Part shown: piece by piece, positions 1 through 11,400 of the stretch | Position numbering within the stretch: the first letter of the stretch is position 1 | Layout: each line of letters opens with the position of its first letter | Translations under genes and position numbers: made by a program | NCBI GenBank assembly: GCA_038503035.1 | Contig: JAVSML010024594.1 | Coordinates: forward strand, 326,952-390,951 | From: Crocodylus rhombifer | Taxonomy: Eukaryota > Chordata > Crocodylia > Crocodylidae | Direction of reading: 5' to 3' | Length of the DNA stretch: 64,000 bases | The notes under the pieces: generated by a model | Database searches by the model: none | Told to the model about the DNA's origin: nothing | The model's input: the letters and a program-made list of their open reading frames with translations, nothing else

Positions 1-2700
1 CTTAACACACCTGTCAGCTGGACCCCGAGTGCCGTGCTCTGAACGCAGGGCAACCCTGGAGCTGTACCAAGGCGCTCCGAGCACGCCGGCACCGGCAGGG
101 GAGGAGGAAGGGCGCGCGAAGCAGGGGAGGCGTCGCATCCGAGGTGTCACACGGGATCTGGACAGAGGGACAGGGACGAGGTGCCAGTATCGAGGGAGAC
201 TCTTCCAAGGCAGCGCTCGCAGCAGCGCTCTTCCTGCAAACAGGTGGGGCGAGGGAGGGAGGGGCATCTACTATGCCCCCAAAATCATACACGTGCAAGC
301 ATGGGCACCCCTGAGCCCAGGAGCCTCCCATACAATCTCCTAGCACTGCTGTGGGGCTCCCAAAACCCGGCTGCACTTGCGCCGACCTCTGGCACTGGAA
401 AAATCCCCGATTCCCACAAACGCTAAGGGGACAGCAGTGCATGCCACGACAGGGCATGAAGAGCAGGTGTCGGGAAACAGAGGTGCGAAGAACGAAGCGT
501 TTTCCAAGACACCACACAACCACCTACGGCAGCGGGAAACCCGTGGACCCTGGAGGAGGCAGGCAGCAGACCACGTCTTTTGCCAGGGGAGGGCACGTTC
601 CAGCGTGAAAGACCTTGCGACATTTTGGGGAAAGCCAACGTCTTTCATCAGCTTGGTGCAATTTGCCCAGCAAAAGTCCTCAGATCCGAGCAGCTCCTCT
701 CACTGTGTGACGAGACGTGGGACGTATGCCGCCGAGATGCGGACGATTCGAAAGTCCCTTCTGTCCCCTGCACGTGCATGCTGGTGCGGAGGGCAGTCTG
801 CCCGCACCACTGCAAGCACGCTCCTGTCCTGGCCTGCGCTGACCAAACAGATGCTGGACTGGTGACAACTGGGAGCCGCCAGATAGCTCGTTGGAGAGGA
901 GAGAGGGGAAGGGAAGAGCGCCAAGCCAGACTCCTCCAGAATCCCAGCTCCAGCCCCCTCGCTCCAGTCCGTATCGGGACAACAGCCCTCACCTGCTGCA
1001 AGTTCAGTCTTGTAACGAGCGGGCAAAGCTGCACTGCAGAGCTGAAACTTTGGGCTCTGTGCCCTACTGAGGCTGGGTTACACATGCGCATAACAGCATT
1101 TGTTTTCACTTTTCCTGTGTTGCTTGAAAGGAAAAAATTATGTGCAGAAAGATGTCCAGACTGGTTATTTAGGCTGCAAGGCCAAGCACTCTTCCTTTAC
1201 AAGTCTGGCCCATGCAGCTTAAATGCTGTCCTCTTGGACAGTAACGGGAGGTTGGTATCTCGCCCAGGAGGCACTCTCGTTTAACTCCCAGAATCGGCCG
1301 AAACGCCAGCGGTTCAGGCTACACAACCTCATGCACCCTCTACTCTCAGTTCCTAGCTTCGCCAGGTGCCGTCTTTCTTACGTACTAGAGAAGGGACAAC
1401 CCAGGTCTTCACTCCTCATAAAACAGGCTGGAGAAGCTGGCAGGTATTCTTACCATTCAAGTGAAAATGGAGGACTCCACAACATGCCTCAGAAAACGGG
1501 GATAAAGACGGTGCTTAGAGACCAAAATGTATGACTACTTGTGAAGCTTACAAGGGGCATACGTGTGCCAAAGGGATTTCCACCATTTCCTTGCGCTGGC
1601 TCTCTAGCACTCGTACCAAGCGCTTCCAAATGAGGAAACAAACCAGCCAGCTCATTTATTCACTAAGAGGAGAGAAACTCGTTTCACATGACAGTCTCTT
1701 CCCCAAAGTGCCCCAAGGATCAGACAAGGCAAGAGACGCTTCCTGCTGCCCTTAAGGGACAAAAGGACGAGCGAGCGCAGTCCAGGGGCCAACGTGCTCT
1801 TAAGTGCTGGCTGGCCGGTCGTGTCCGTCCCGTGACGAGCAGGACCGACGCGGCTGCTCACCCAAAGTTACAGACACGCTGGTGTGTTTGGCTTTACTGA
1901 CGATCCAAAGAGCAAAAGCAAACCCTAACCGGGGATGCTTCCTTCCTACCCTTCGCTGCTCCACAGGTTTCCCTGCACACTTCTCTGTGCCAGGCTGTCA
2001 TTCCAAGTGGCCAAACAGCCCCTTAAATCCAGGGTGCCATTAGCAATCTCTGCTCGTCCTGCTGAGTCGAATCGGCATTGCTCTTCAGCAGTTCAGCACC
2101 GGCTGACGACAGCCTGGCCTTCCCGTGGCAGCGTCCCCCTTTCACGAACCAGCCTGCTGCCTGTCCAGACGTCGGAAACCACAGGCTTCCCAGGAGCTTT
2201 CTGTGTCCAGCCACGTTCTGCGGGAGACCTGCCAGCCAGTGCCAGAGGGCACGAGGCACTGGGAGAGGAGGCCATGAAAGACTGCCTGAGGAAAGGCAAG
2301 GCAAGGCAAGGCTCGCAACAGGCACCTCCAAAGCGTTTTTCTCCTTCTAGCAGGAAGAAAGCCATGTCGCGGGTTTGCCGTGGGCAGCTGGCTCTGGCAC
2401 AGGGCTCCAGAACTGGCACGCTGACAACACAAACAAGTGTTGTCCTGTGCATGCTCATTAATGGGGCAGGACACGCAACCGGGCTCACATGCTTAGGCAC
2501 AGCCAGTCCCTCTGATCTTCACGGCATCATTAGCATAAACAGCTTTCCAAGCTGCAGGAAGCAAAGAAATGATAAACACGACAGGACTGGAAGCTGTGGG
2601 GCTCGGGGGCTGGCAAGGAAATAGGAGAAAGGGTCCCCACTTGAACAGATGGGCCACGCACAGCTCTTGCGTGGCATCTCTGCCCCTCGCAGACCGACCG
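1..2700. other. unique GC-moderate sequence, no gene recognised
   Basis: I see no exon, RNA gene or full transposon here. Several frames stay open for 100-230 codons on both strands at once (for example 580-1284 plus and 648-1109 minus). They have no domains, no biased codon use and many Cys/Arg/Pro runs, which is what chance gives in this base composition. A short GCAAG tandem (about three and a half units) lies at 2,295-2,312. Confidence 0.6.
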
Positions 2701-2703
2701 AAG

Positions 2704-2850
2704 CAGGGGTCAGCAACCTCTGGCCCACACGCTGGAGCCAGGACACCCGTGGCACAAGGTGGCAGGGACAGAGGGAGGCAGCGCTGGCAGCCGGGTCCCA
2801 AGCGGCAGCCTGCGGCTGGGCAGAGGCTGCCAAAGCCTGAACCGGAGCAT
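2704..2850 (+). repeat. non-autonomous hAT-type element, one end
   Basis: The stretch begins CAGGGGTCAGCAACCTC, which matches the terminal inverted repeat of the very common amniote hAT-derived elements (CAGGGGTCGGCAACC type). The GC-rich body that follows (CTGGCCCACACGCTGGAGCC) fits those elements. I do not see the opposite end, so the 3' limit is approximate. Related ends occur at 20,584, 22,365, 25,799, 28,904 (minus) and 32,927 (minus). Confidence 0.6.
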
Positions 2851-3809
2851 GGGGAAGCTCAAACGCAGCTCCTCGTTCTCATCAAGCTTTTGGTATTAAC
2901 TTTGGCCCGATATTTGCTGAACCTTTAACCCAGCAATTGCACCACGCAAAAATCAACTTGCTGCCCTCTGAGACCCAAATGACCTAGAACTTGTGCCAAA
3001 GGGGGCCTGACAAAAAGCTGGCAGTTATGTGAATTTATCCCCCGCAGAAAACAGGCGTTTTGGTGAAAGCAGCAAATGAAGGTCAATCACACTTCTCTAC
3101 AAAACAGAAAATAAGGCAGCTGGGGTTTAAAAGTGACACGCATCATCCAGGCTCGCAGGACCTGGCACTCGTTCGGAAAGCTTCACGGAGGGACTCGGCG
3201 CGCACACGTTTCCGTGTTGCTTTTTACCCAGAGCCTGCACATGGCAGGATCCTAGAGTTGTAGAAACAGCGCCTTTGCCCCAAAATCCAAGCCTTCATTT
3301 ACTTCCAGCCCTCTCTCTCAGAGGTATCCTTGCCAGCACGAACCAAGCACAATTCACCACCACATGGCAGACCCAGGTCTGAAAATCAACTTGAAGAAGT
3401 AACTAAGAGGAAGAAATTATTGCACTTGCACTCCTTGGGCCTGCAAAGTCTGCAGTTCCACACCCGCGTCTCTCGGCATATTCCCCACGCGCCGAGGCCT
3501 CGACCCTCCCATTACAGAATTTGCCTTTTTGATTTTTCCCCCCACAAACCGTCCAGGCCCTCAGCAGAGTAGCCGTCGAGGTTACTGGGAATCCCACTGG
3601 CTCCAGGGGCCTCTGGGGGTGGATCAGCACAGCTGGGCCACCACCGCAGTGGGGGCACCGAGGGACGGGCATCTGCCTCCTCAGACAACAGTGGTCCAAC
3701 CAGGACAGAGGCATCTCAGTGACCCGCACTCAAACTGGGCCCTGTATCCAGGCGGATGCAAAACATTGGGCCCATAGGCTGCCCAGCCTCACGTGCCGGC
3801 CCAGTTACT
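2851..3809. other. no recognisable feature
   Basis: Mixed-composition unique sequence. I see no repeat, exon with splice consensus, or regulatory block. Confidence 0.5.
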
Positions 3810-4310
3810 AGTTGGGATAGCTCCGTCGCCGTCATAGATGAAGTCCCGCTCCAGGCCTGAAAAGCCAGGCTGAGTGTGGATGCTGAAGTCGGCCAAGACG
3901 GGAAGTCCAGGTGTCCTCAGAGACCAGCTGGGACAGCTTGGTCAGGACTGCTGTGCAGTGGGGTGAGCGCGTGTGGACCAGGATCCCCATTCTGTCTCCA
4001 GGCTCAACCAAGAGGCAGATGCGCTGCATCCAGGTTGGAGGAGTTTGGCAGCGAGGTTCTTCCTTGGGCCAGATTTTCTTTGAAGATCACCATTGCTCTG
4101 GCCCTTGGGTCACACATGGGGCCCTGCTGTACCAGATAACAGTACAGCCCCTTCCGCTCAAGAAGTCTGTAGCATCCAGAAGACAGTGCCTTCGCCAGTT
4201 CCCCGAGGACATGCAATACTCAGCACCGGTCGATCCATATATTGCTGGCAGCGCTTCCCACAGCCTCTCGTGGAAGCCACCATCCAAGCGCTCTCAGCAT
4301 GACGCTACTC
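3810..4310 (-). other. protein-like minus-strand segment, possible decayed retrocopy
   Basis: Read on the minus strand, two adjoining stretches translate into protein-like text without low complexity. One ends near 4,004 and includes GLYCYLVQQGPMCDPRARAM. The next starts near 4,029 in a shifted frame and includes RICLLVEPGDRMGILVHTRS. A third shifted piece near 3,840-3,900 includes IHTQPGFSGLERDFIYDGDG. Successive frame shifts on one strand without introns would fit a decayed processed copy or an old mobile-element gene. I cannot name the parent, and chance frames of this size occur elsewhere in the window. Confidence 0.22.
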
Positions 4311-6054
4311 CTCTTGCAAGGCCACGTACTATCACAGCCTGATGTGGCACAGCTACAGAGTCTCTCTTTTCCTTTTAAAAAGCAGATGCAATTGCATACA
4401 AAACACCATGTTAAAACGCTGGTTAGGTTGCAAAATTCACTTCCCCTTCCCTCAACAGGATCACCATCGGACTGCGTACTCCAAGTAGCACCGATGACCC
4501 TGGAAAGTTTTAGTTCCCCACTTTTCAAACATGCCTGGGATTCGAGCAGTCCCACCATCCCCACAGCCTGTGCCACGCCGGGCTGCTCATTCTCTTCCCT
4601 CTCGGATAAATACTGCAGACATTTTCACTGCTACACAAACATACCCGTCCACACAGCCAGTCTCTCCAGGCCCCACAGCTTGTTAAAAACCCACCAAATA
4701 TTCCTTTAGTCTGGACCACCGAAGCAGTGCCTTCACATAGCATTTTCCTTCCCTCTCCCACCAGCCTGCCCGCACCACAAACGTGCTCCCATCAAAGGCC
4801 ACATGCAAGCCACAAGGCTTAGAGGTTACGTCGGCCAGGACTCAGATCCACTTGCTAGAAAACAGCCCAGCTGCAGAGGTCAAGGCTCAAACCTCACTTC
4901 CCACCCGGCGAAAGCCTGTACGTAGAACAGGTAGCGAGAGAGTTCAGCCTTGGCATCACAGACGTCAAGCATGATATGCCGGCACTGTGCAGCCCCCATA
5001 ACCCACTCCCCGTGGCACCAGGACACATCCGCAGACAGTCATTTTATTTTCCAAGACGAGTGAGTTTTAAGCGATGGCCCTAGCCGTGCTCCCATGCAAG
5101 CGTGCTGCAGAGGCAGAACAGGTCCGCTGCAGCGAGACCGCTTCAGCTGGAGGACTAACGTGACCTGGAGTTCCCAGGGGAAGCAATAGCTCAGCTGGAG
5201 AAATCCTGGGTACGAAAGTGTTTAGGGAATGGGAAGAAAAGACGTCCCCCTTTGAAATCACTGTTTTTATTTCCTTCCTTAAAGATGAAGCAAAAGCTTG
5301 TCCACATTCAACAGTTCCAGAAGCAGCCACAGGTATGAATTCAGCTGCAGTTCCCCCGCAGGCACGCTCCAGCACGTTGGGGCTTTTCAAGGTTCGTTCA
5401 ACATGGCTTTGGTTTAAGATAAGCCAAAACAGTACCTTTCCTTCCCACAGGGAAAGTTATACTGACACAGCCACATGCCGGTGTAAAGTTGACGCTACGG
5501 CTGAGAGAGCCTGCACTTGTGTGCAAAACTTCCTCGCTGACCTAAAGAGAGCAGTTTCCACAACAGCTTTTCTGTCACTAGGAGCAGGGCACCTACTGCT
5601 GGGGTCTGGGCTTGGCGTCTCCTCCACCTTACCAAACTGATGCCCCTGCGCGCAGCCACCATGCTCAATCCTGTTCAAGTGGCTCCAAGTCTGGAGGTCG
5701 GGCTCAGGAGTCCACGGCAGACTGTCTCCCTTCAGCTGGTACCAGGTCTCTGTAGGACTTTCAAGCCAAGTGATCCCTTGTCAAACTTTCCATCCTCACC
5801 CATCCAATAGGTCACCTGAATCCTGAACAGAGAGAGGCGCCACGGGGCCCCCCGAATGGATCCATGCCAAATGCAGGAACACCCCCACGCGGGCCAGACA
5901 CCTAGGAGGGTGGGGTGCGGACAGTCATCGTCTCTCCCCCCCGGTCTCTAGGGCCGAAAGCGTTACTCTGCTGTTCGCTAATTGTGGGGGTTTATTTTTA
6001 TTTCCTATTAGCCTCGCGCACGCCTGATGAGATTATCTTACCGGAACTGACACA
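4311..6054. other. no recognisable feature
   Basis: Unique sequence with no repeat family, splice-bounded exon or CpG-rich block that I can support. Open frames here are short and antisense-overlapping. Confidence 0.5.
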
Positions 6055-6165
6055 GCTGGAAGCTGCAGCCATACGTGGAGCCTCTGAGGAGGTGATGCAA
6101 TTTCATTTTCATTGATCAGAAATCAGCAGGGCAGTAGATGATGGGAAGCTCCATTAGGGGAACGA
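6055..6165. promoter_or_regulatory. candidate conserved non-coding element
   Basis: A non-repetitive AT-rich block containing GATGCAATTTCATTTTCATT and TGATCAGAAATCAGC, then GATGATGGGAAGCTCCATTA. It contrasts with the GC-rich flanks (CCGCGGGACCCG follows at once). C/EBP-like (ATGCAAT) and TGATCA/ATCA cores are visible. Conservation is inferred from its character only and has not been measured. Confidence 0.35.
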
Positions 6166-7109
6166 GTGGGCCGCGGGACCCGAGTACCTGCCTGCACCCG
6201 GGGCCCGGGAGGCAGCCCTGCCTCCGGACAGGAACGCCAGCAAAGAAATCCTCCTTCCTCCCAAACTGGAATGAGCAACTAGCCTGCTATTGTTACACAC
6301 AGACGGCTCTGCTGGGAGCGGAGCGGAGCATGGCAAGGCTGTTAAAATGCCCCCAAGGGTTCACTTAGTCAACATGGAAAAATCTCTCTCACAGCATAAA
6401 ACTTAGCTCTCCAAACCCTTGCCTCCCGTGCGTCTCCTGGCCCATCATGGCTGCGGGAAACACCCTCCTTCCCCTGTCCACGCTCGGGTCTGCTACTGCA
6501 GGATCAAGAAGGTCTCAAGAGTGAGCTCCCGTTTCTGCGCCTAATGGATAGCACATTCCTGTAGACCAAGCTAGCAGAGATGCAGCACCGCGCCAGCAAT
6601 TTAACCAGTTCTCAGGCAGTCTCTGAATGGAAGAAACTCCTGTGCTAAGGCAGGCCACGTCCGACAAGCTTCCCTTCCAGTTCTGAGCTCCTGCTCATGC
6701 CCAGCTCCAGTGGGTCTTTGCTCTCCAGATAAAGAGCTATCTGGTAATCCCAGGGCCAACACAGAAGCAAGACACGGGGATCTCAAGCCATGTCCCATGC
6801 TTGGGTAAACCCTGTTCCAGGAAGGCACAACACAGCCGCTACTGCGACAGTCAAAATCTACCAGGCAGGGGAAGCCAAAAGAGATCATTTAGCTTCCGAT
6901 ATTCAAATTCGGAGTCCCATTTTAATGCTACTGCTCTAATTGTTTTAAATATCAGGTAGAGGGAGTATGCAGCAAGGCTCCCCATTCCCGGTGCTAAAAC
7001 CAAGTCAAGCCTCTCTGGACAGAGGCCCCTGTGCTTTCAAACTGGCCCGCGGGGCTGCCTCTCCCCCTCTCGGCAGAGCAGGGGTTAACAGAAGCTGACC
7101 GCAGCACAG
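6166..7109. other. mostly featureless, with a small AT-rich block
   Basis: No gene or repeat recognised. An AT-rich, homeobox-site-like block (CATTTTAATGCTACTGCTC, CTAATTGTTTTAAATATCAG) lies at about 6,917-6,955 and could belong to the same regulatory cluster as the element starting at 7,110. Confidence 0.4.
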
Positions 7110-7270
7110 TTGTTAAGGTAATCAATACCACTGAGATACTAAAGCAGCATAAGCCACATTATTGATTGCCAAGCAGATGATAAAACTGTTTATTATGATA
7201 ATTGCAGGGTGCCTGCAAGATGCTCCTAGTGCTTCCTTGAGCCTTTTACAAAAAATAATAAAGAACTGCC
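7110..7270. promoter_or_regulatory. candidate conserved enhancer-like element
   Basis: AT-rich, repeat-free block with dense homeodomain-type cores: GGTAATCAATACC, CACATTATTGATTGCC, GTTTATTATGATAATTGC. ATCAAT at 7,121-7,126 and ATTGAT at 7,161-7,166 form a convergent pair 34 bases apart, typical of PBX/CUX/ONECUT-like sites. The block is bounded by GC-rich sequence on the left. It contains no coding-like frame bounded by splice sites. Enhancer function is inference. Confidence 0.42.
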
Positions 7271-8160
7271 AGGCCATAACCTTCTGTCTGAAACCCTTCG
7301 AACCGGAACCGGAGTCCTTCGCACCCTGCCACGCCAAAGCAGCGACCGGCGCTGGCTTCATCTTCATCTCCGAGGTGCCGCTGTGACACACAGGGTCGTG
7401 CTCCTGGAGAGCCGGGTCGTGAACCGTTCACCCCCCCTCATGCCTCTCCCTATCCACCCAGCTCCTGGAGGAGAAATGGAGGAGAGGAAGAGGCTTAGGA
7501 ACACGTCCGGGGCCAACCCCACTTTCTGTGCCAATTAGGAAATACTGGCACGTTTCCCATCTGCAGCTAGCTCTAGTTATAGTGGATACTCAGTTCCAAG
7601 AAACCCGAGATTACGTGAAAGTCCAGACTAATTTGGAGCTCGTGGCTGGGAAGGACTGAAACGCGCTTTTTAGAGATGGGCGGATGGAGGCAAACATAAC
7701 ACCAGTCTGCTGTACGAAGACCTGCACTCTCCCCAGATGGCAGCACTCCCTCCTACTCTGAACCAGGGATGCCAGAAGAGGCCACCAAGGCAACCCCAGC
7801 AGTAATTTTGGTGACACAGGGAGGCCGATGCAGCCATTCAGGCACGTCCTCGAGAGCTGGGAGACCTGAGGTCAAGTTCCCGTCTTACCACGTCTGACCT
7901 CCTGTGCACTGCGGCCCACCTCCTTTCCACCGTGCTGGGCCTGGGCGTTTGGGTTCGACAGATGCTGTGTTGTGTGAGCAAAGTACCAGACTGTGCCCAT
8001 GGGTTCACCTGGACAGCCGTGCTTCGTGCCAGTACAGGAATCCCATGCTGACCCGTCTGAGATCAACTAGCTATCCTGGTAAAGGTGTAAATTGGCCAGG
8101 ATAAGTGTCAGCACTCCAGGGGGTTTGATCCAATAATTAATCACCTTCCCTGTGATTTGC
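7271..8160. other. mostly featureless
   Basis: Nothing is supported here apart from the MIR-like fragment listed separately at 7,846-7,905. Confidence 0.5.
7846..7905 (+). repeat. MIR-like SINE fragment
   Basis: GAGCTGGGAGACCTGAGGTC followed by AAGTTCCC resembles the box-B side of a tRNA-derived SINE of the MIR type (GGGTTCAAATCCC in intact copies). The fragment is short and diverged, so the family call is tentative. Confidence 0.35.
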
Positions 8161-8164
8161 CTGG

Positions 8165-8935
8165 CTTTCCGCATCTAGTCTCTGGCTCTCAACAGACCTC
8201 TCCCCACTAGATTACAGAGCCCCTTAATACCCAGTATCTTCTCCCCACGAAGGGGCTTGCACATCCTAATAAAGTTGCCTCAATCTTCTTGTGGATCAGC
8301 TAAACAGATCAAGCGCCTTAAAACCCTCACTAGACAGCATTCCCTCCGTGCTTCAAATAATTTGTTTGGCTCATCTCCAATTTTTAACATCCTTTAAAAC
8401 AACAACAACAGATATCAAATGCACGTGGTATATGATAGCTGTCTTGCCCTCACCATTCCCAGAAATGAAACTGCCTCCAGATTCCTACTTGAGATTCCCA
8501 TTACATGCCAGGATCACATAACTCCTTGTTTTCTCAGCCTCACCCTGGGAGCTGTCTGTCCAGTTGGACCCGAGACGCTTTTCCGAGTCCATTTTGCAGA
8601 GAACAAGGCTGCGCGCTGGGGCGGTGGTCTGCACCCCCAGCTTCTAGATGTCACTTTTGCCATTGGCACCTGGTGTTTGAACAGTTCCAGCTAACCAAGT
8701 GATCCAGATCTCTCTGCAAGACTGCCCCATGCTCATCATCATTTACCAGTCTGCTAGTCGCTACACGATCTCCAAATATATTAAAAAATTATCTCCTATA
8801 GGGTCACTGATGAAAATGGGGGATGTCTGAGTGTAGTACCAATTCATGTGGAACCCACTGGGGGGGGGGAAAAATCATGGAAGATTCCCCAATGATACCT
8901 GATTTTTGCAAGTTAAACAGTTCTTAGATTGATGA
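8165..8935 (-). mobile_element. CR1 LINE, 3' part of ORF2, decayed
   Basis: Read 5'->3' on plus, this is the reverse complement of a CR1 retrotransposon. Ordered landmarks match the familiar CR1 antisense text: CTCAATCTTCTTGTGGATCA, CTAAACAGATCAAGCGCC, CTCCAATTTTTAACATCC, CTTGAGATTCCCATTACATG, CTGGGAGCTGTCTG, AACCAAGTGATCCAGATCTC, TCATTTACCAGTCTGC and AAGATTCCCCAATGATACC. The reverse transcriptase carboxy-terminal coding region is covered but is broken by many stops and indels. The extreme 3' repeat of CR1 is not obvious at the left end. This is an old, inactive insertion. Confidence 0.8.
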
Positions 8936-8944
8936 TTTATTTTA

Positions 8945-9060
8945 TTTTACAGATACTGCTTACTGCTTCCATCTCTCTGCCTCAGCTCCCCATCCGTACA
9001 ATGGGGATAACTTTTCCACTTCACCAAATGGTGAGAGGAGAAAACACAAACATTGCAAGG
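8945..9060 (-). repeat. MIR-type SINE fragment
   Basis: TCTCTGCCTCAGCTCCCCAT followed by CCGTACAATGGGGATAAC is the reverse complement of the conserved MIR core (CCATTTTACAGATGGGGAAACTGAGG type). It sits directly beside the CR1 remnant. Confidence 0.65.
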
Positions 9061-10569
9061 AGTCAGATAAGTGCCTACAATAGCCTAGGGACAAACTGAT
9101 ATCAACTTGTTAGCAAGATCTGTATTCTCATCCAAAGAGATGAATGCACTCTACTGCTGTTCCTGCTGACTGCTTGACACCATCCGGGTCATTACCTGTA
9201 AGTAATTACAGGTGGCACTTGGAAATAAACTCTGTACCTGTGAAGACACTTACTACTGTATCAGAGCAGATCCCAGTTAGCAGCTCCCCAGGACTAGGCA
9301 GAGGTTTGACTCTTCTCTCGTCCCCACGCCCCCTTTCATACTGCTCTCTTGCCACGGAATAATTTCCCAATTCAGCAGGTCCCTCCACTGCTCTCATCCA
9401 AACCCTTCTCCCAAGACTCACCTCTCCCACAAATTAGCCAGCCAGGGCTGTAGCACTGCTGAAAATACCGTCTTCTAGATAAGACACAAGACAGATGAGC
9501 CAAGCATTTGTCATTATGGGACCTTTGCCAGGCAAAGGGATGTTGGACTCTGACCAGAGCACTGGAGCCAGCATGAGTAATGTCATGCAGCCTCCCTAAA
9601 ATCTACCTGCACTCATCAGCTATATGATAGTCATTTGCTTCCCATCTTAAACTGGTAGAAATTCACTCTGCAACATTAATGGTGCCAAATGGCATTGGGA
9701 GAGTGACCGACCCCTGCTTTGTATCAGGTACTCGCACAAAAGGCTTCCCTTCCCCTTGGCTGGTTCACGTGTCAGTTCAGAGACGCGGAGCAGCAAAAGG
9801 AAGGAGCCTCAAGTCTTTCCAGGCCAGCCAAGGTTCCCCCTTCGCTCCCGCTCAGATAGGAGCCGTGAGCAAAGGTCTGGTTTTGCCCAAAGCAGCCAGT
9901 GCCACAGCATGGCTCAGTGCATCAGACTGACACTTCTCTCGGAGGGCCTGGAAGTGAAAAGGAATTAATCTGGATGCTGCTAACATAGTTTTGCTTTTGC
10001 CCACTCAAGGCACATGGGTGCTGAACAGACTCCGTAAGAACCGGAGCAAAAATATCCAAAACGTGTGTAACAGTGTTTGGGATCAGCACCGTGTCATGAG
10101 TATTACTTGGCCATGCCTCTTGCAAGAGAAGCCCCTGCGTTGCTGGCACTGGTGTGCTCGTCACCACTTCTATACAGCTCTTCTTTGTGGGCACTGCATG
10201 ATGTACTTCTTCCACATCTAGCCTGGTTTAAAAACCAACTTGCCAACCACCTACTTTGTCCCTTCAAAGTGAAAAAGGATCAAGAACCAAAGCTGGAGCC
10301 CGGGCTTCGCACCCAGCATGCAGAGCTGTCTTCATAGGAGAAGCCCAGGATGAACATGGGTTTGAGATTTAATTAATGCAAGCCTTTCTTTTAAAAGCAC
10401 AAGTCTCCCTGAAAAGTTCTCCCATCTCTAACAATTTGAGCGGCTCCGGGGCCACCTTCCCCATCTCCGGACCGTAGCCCACCCCCGGCTAAGGGACAAG
10501 GAGCAGCGGATGGAAAGGGTTACTGAACGAGGGAGTCTTCACAAGCTTCCCTGATTGCTACTGCTGTCT
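9061..10569. other. no gene recognised
   Basis: Unique sequence. A small perfect inverted repeat, ACCTGTAA/TTACAGGT with a 4-base loop, lies at 9,194-9,213. No exon, RNA gene or repeat family is supported in the rest. Confidence 0.5.
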
Positions 10570-10750
10570 TTTTTCTTGTGCTCAAAGAGTTATCGCAGGA
10601 GGGCTGTTTAGTTAGAAGCCCTCAAGCTGACCTTTGCTGACAGTCTCCAAGCTCCCCATGTAAACTGATCTAATGTTAGGCAAGGTAATTAGTGCCAGAG
10701 CAGTAATTGCAGCTTCTAACTACGCTGGACCAAGATTGCAAAGACTCCCC
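10570..10750. promoter_or_regulatory. candidate conserved non-coding element beside a CpG island
   Basis: Repeat-free block with GTAAACTGATCTAATGTTAG, GGCAAGGTAATTAGTGCC and AGAGCAGTAATTGCAGC. It has two TAATTAG/TAATTGC homeodomain cores within 30 bases and a TGACCTTTGCTGACA nuclear-receptor-like stretch. It lies about 200 bases from the CpG-rich block at 10,945. The regulatory role is inferred. Confidence 0.42.
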
Positions 10751-10944
10751 AGGGAGCCCTGCTGGGGACCCTAACCCACACACACAGGCATCTGCTCACA
10801 TTCAAAAGGAGGGACTCAGCAACATTTCTATGAGACGCCAGCACTTTCCCTGGTTTTAATTAAACTGGGACTGAGGGTAAGGAAAAGGCAGCTAGGAGAA
10901 GTTAATAAATGGAAGCCTAGAAGGCAGTCAGGAGTTTGCCACGG

Positions 10945-11345
10945 CAAAGCAGGTATTCTCAGGACGGCGCCAGCACCGGACACCACTACGTACCCAGAGC
11001 CGTGAAGCGCCCAAGCGACTCTCACCGAGCGCTCCCCCTGCAAACGCCTGTGCCACGCCAGCGTCTCCCACCGCACCGTGGGCAGAAACCACCTGCCACC
11101 CTGCGGGGCGAGAGCGCTCCCTCTTCGCGACAGCCTCCGTCCACCCCGAGCTGCCGTCAGCCCTGCAGACAGCGATCCTGCGTGCAAGTCTGCTGGCGGC
11201 GCCTCCGCCCGCTGCCACGTGCAGCGCCGTTCGGACACGGCCAGCCTCCCCGTGCCGGCCTGACGAGGCCCGCCCGGCCGAGCACCGCGTGGCCCACCTG
11301 CAGGAGGGCCAGGGCCAGCAGGCTGCTGTCCTCGCGCCCGTTTTC
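10945..11345. promoter_or_regulatory. CpG island
   Basis: By hand count about 44 CpG dinucleotides occur in roughly 390 bases, with G+C near two thirds, so CpG is not depleted. This stands out sharply from both flanks. Open frames run across it on both strands (151 codons plus, 142 codons minus), as GC-rich sequence tends to do. A minus-strand exon candidate overlaps its right edge (11,298-11,400). It may be an internal promoter or a CpG-rich exon. No TATA element is evident. Confidence 0.7.
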
Positions 11346-11400
11346 TTCATTGGCATCAGTACTTTTAATGAGCACGTTTGCAGCAGCCTGACCCTCAGAG
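11298..11400 (-). other. possible minus-strand exon (weak)
   Basis: On the minus strand a pyrimidine-rich acceptor (ATCTTCCTTCAG) is followed by 103 bases that stay open and then by a donor-like CTGCAG/GTGGGC. The frame reads SSEGQAAANVLIKSTDAN and then EENGREDSSLLALALLQ, which is less biased than the chance frames around it. I do not recognise the protein. The acceptor and donor are both acceptable but not outstanding. Confidence 0.22.

Noticed and set aside
580..1284. 234-codon plus frame
   Set aside because: No domain, no splice or start context, and overlapped by three minus frames.
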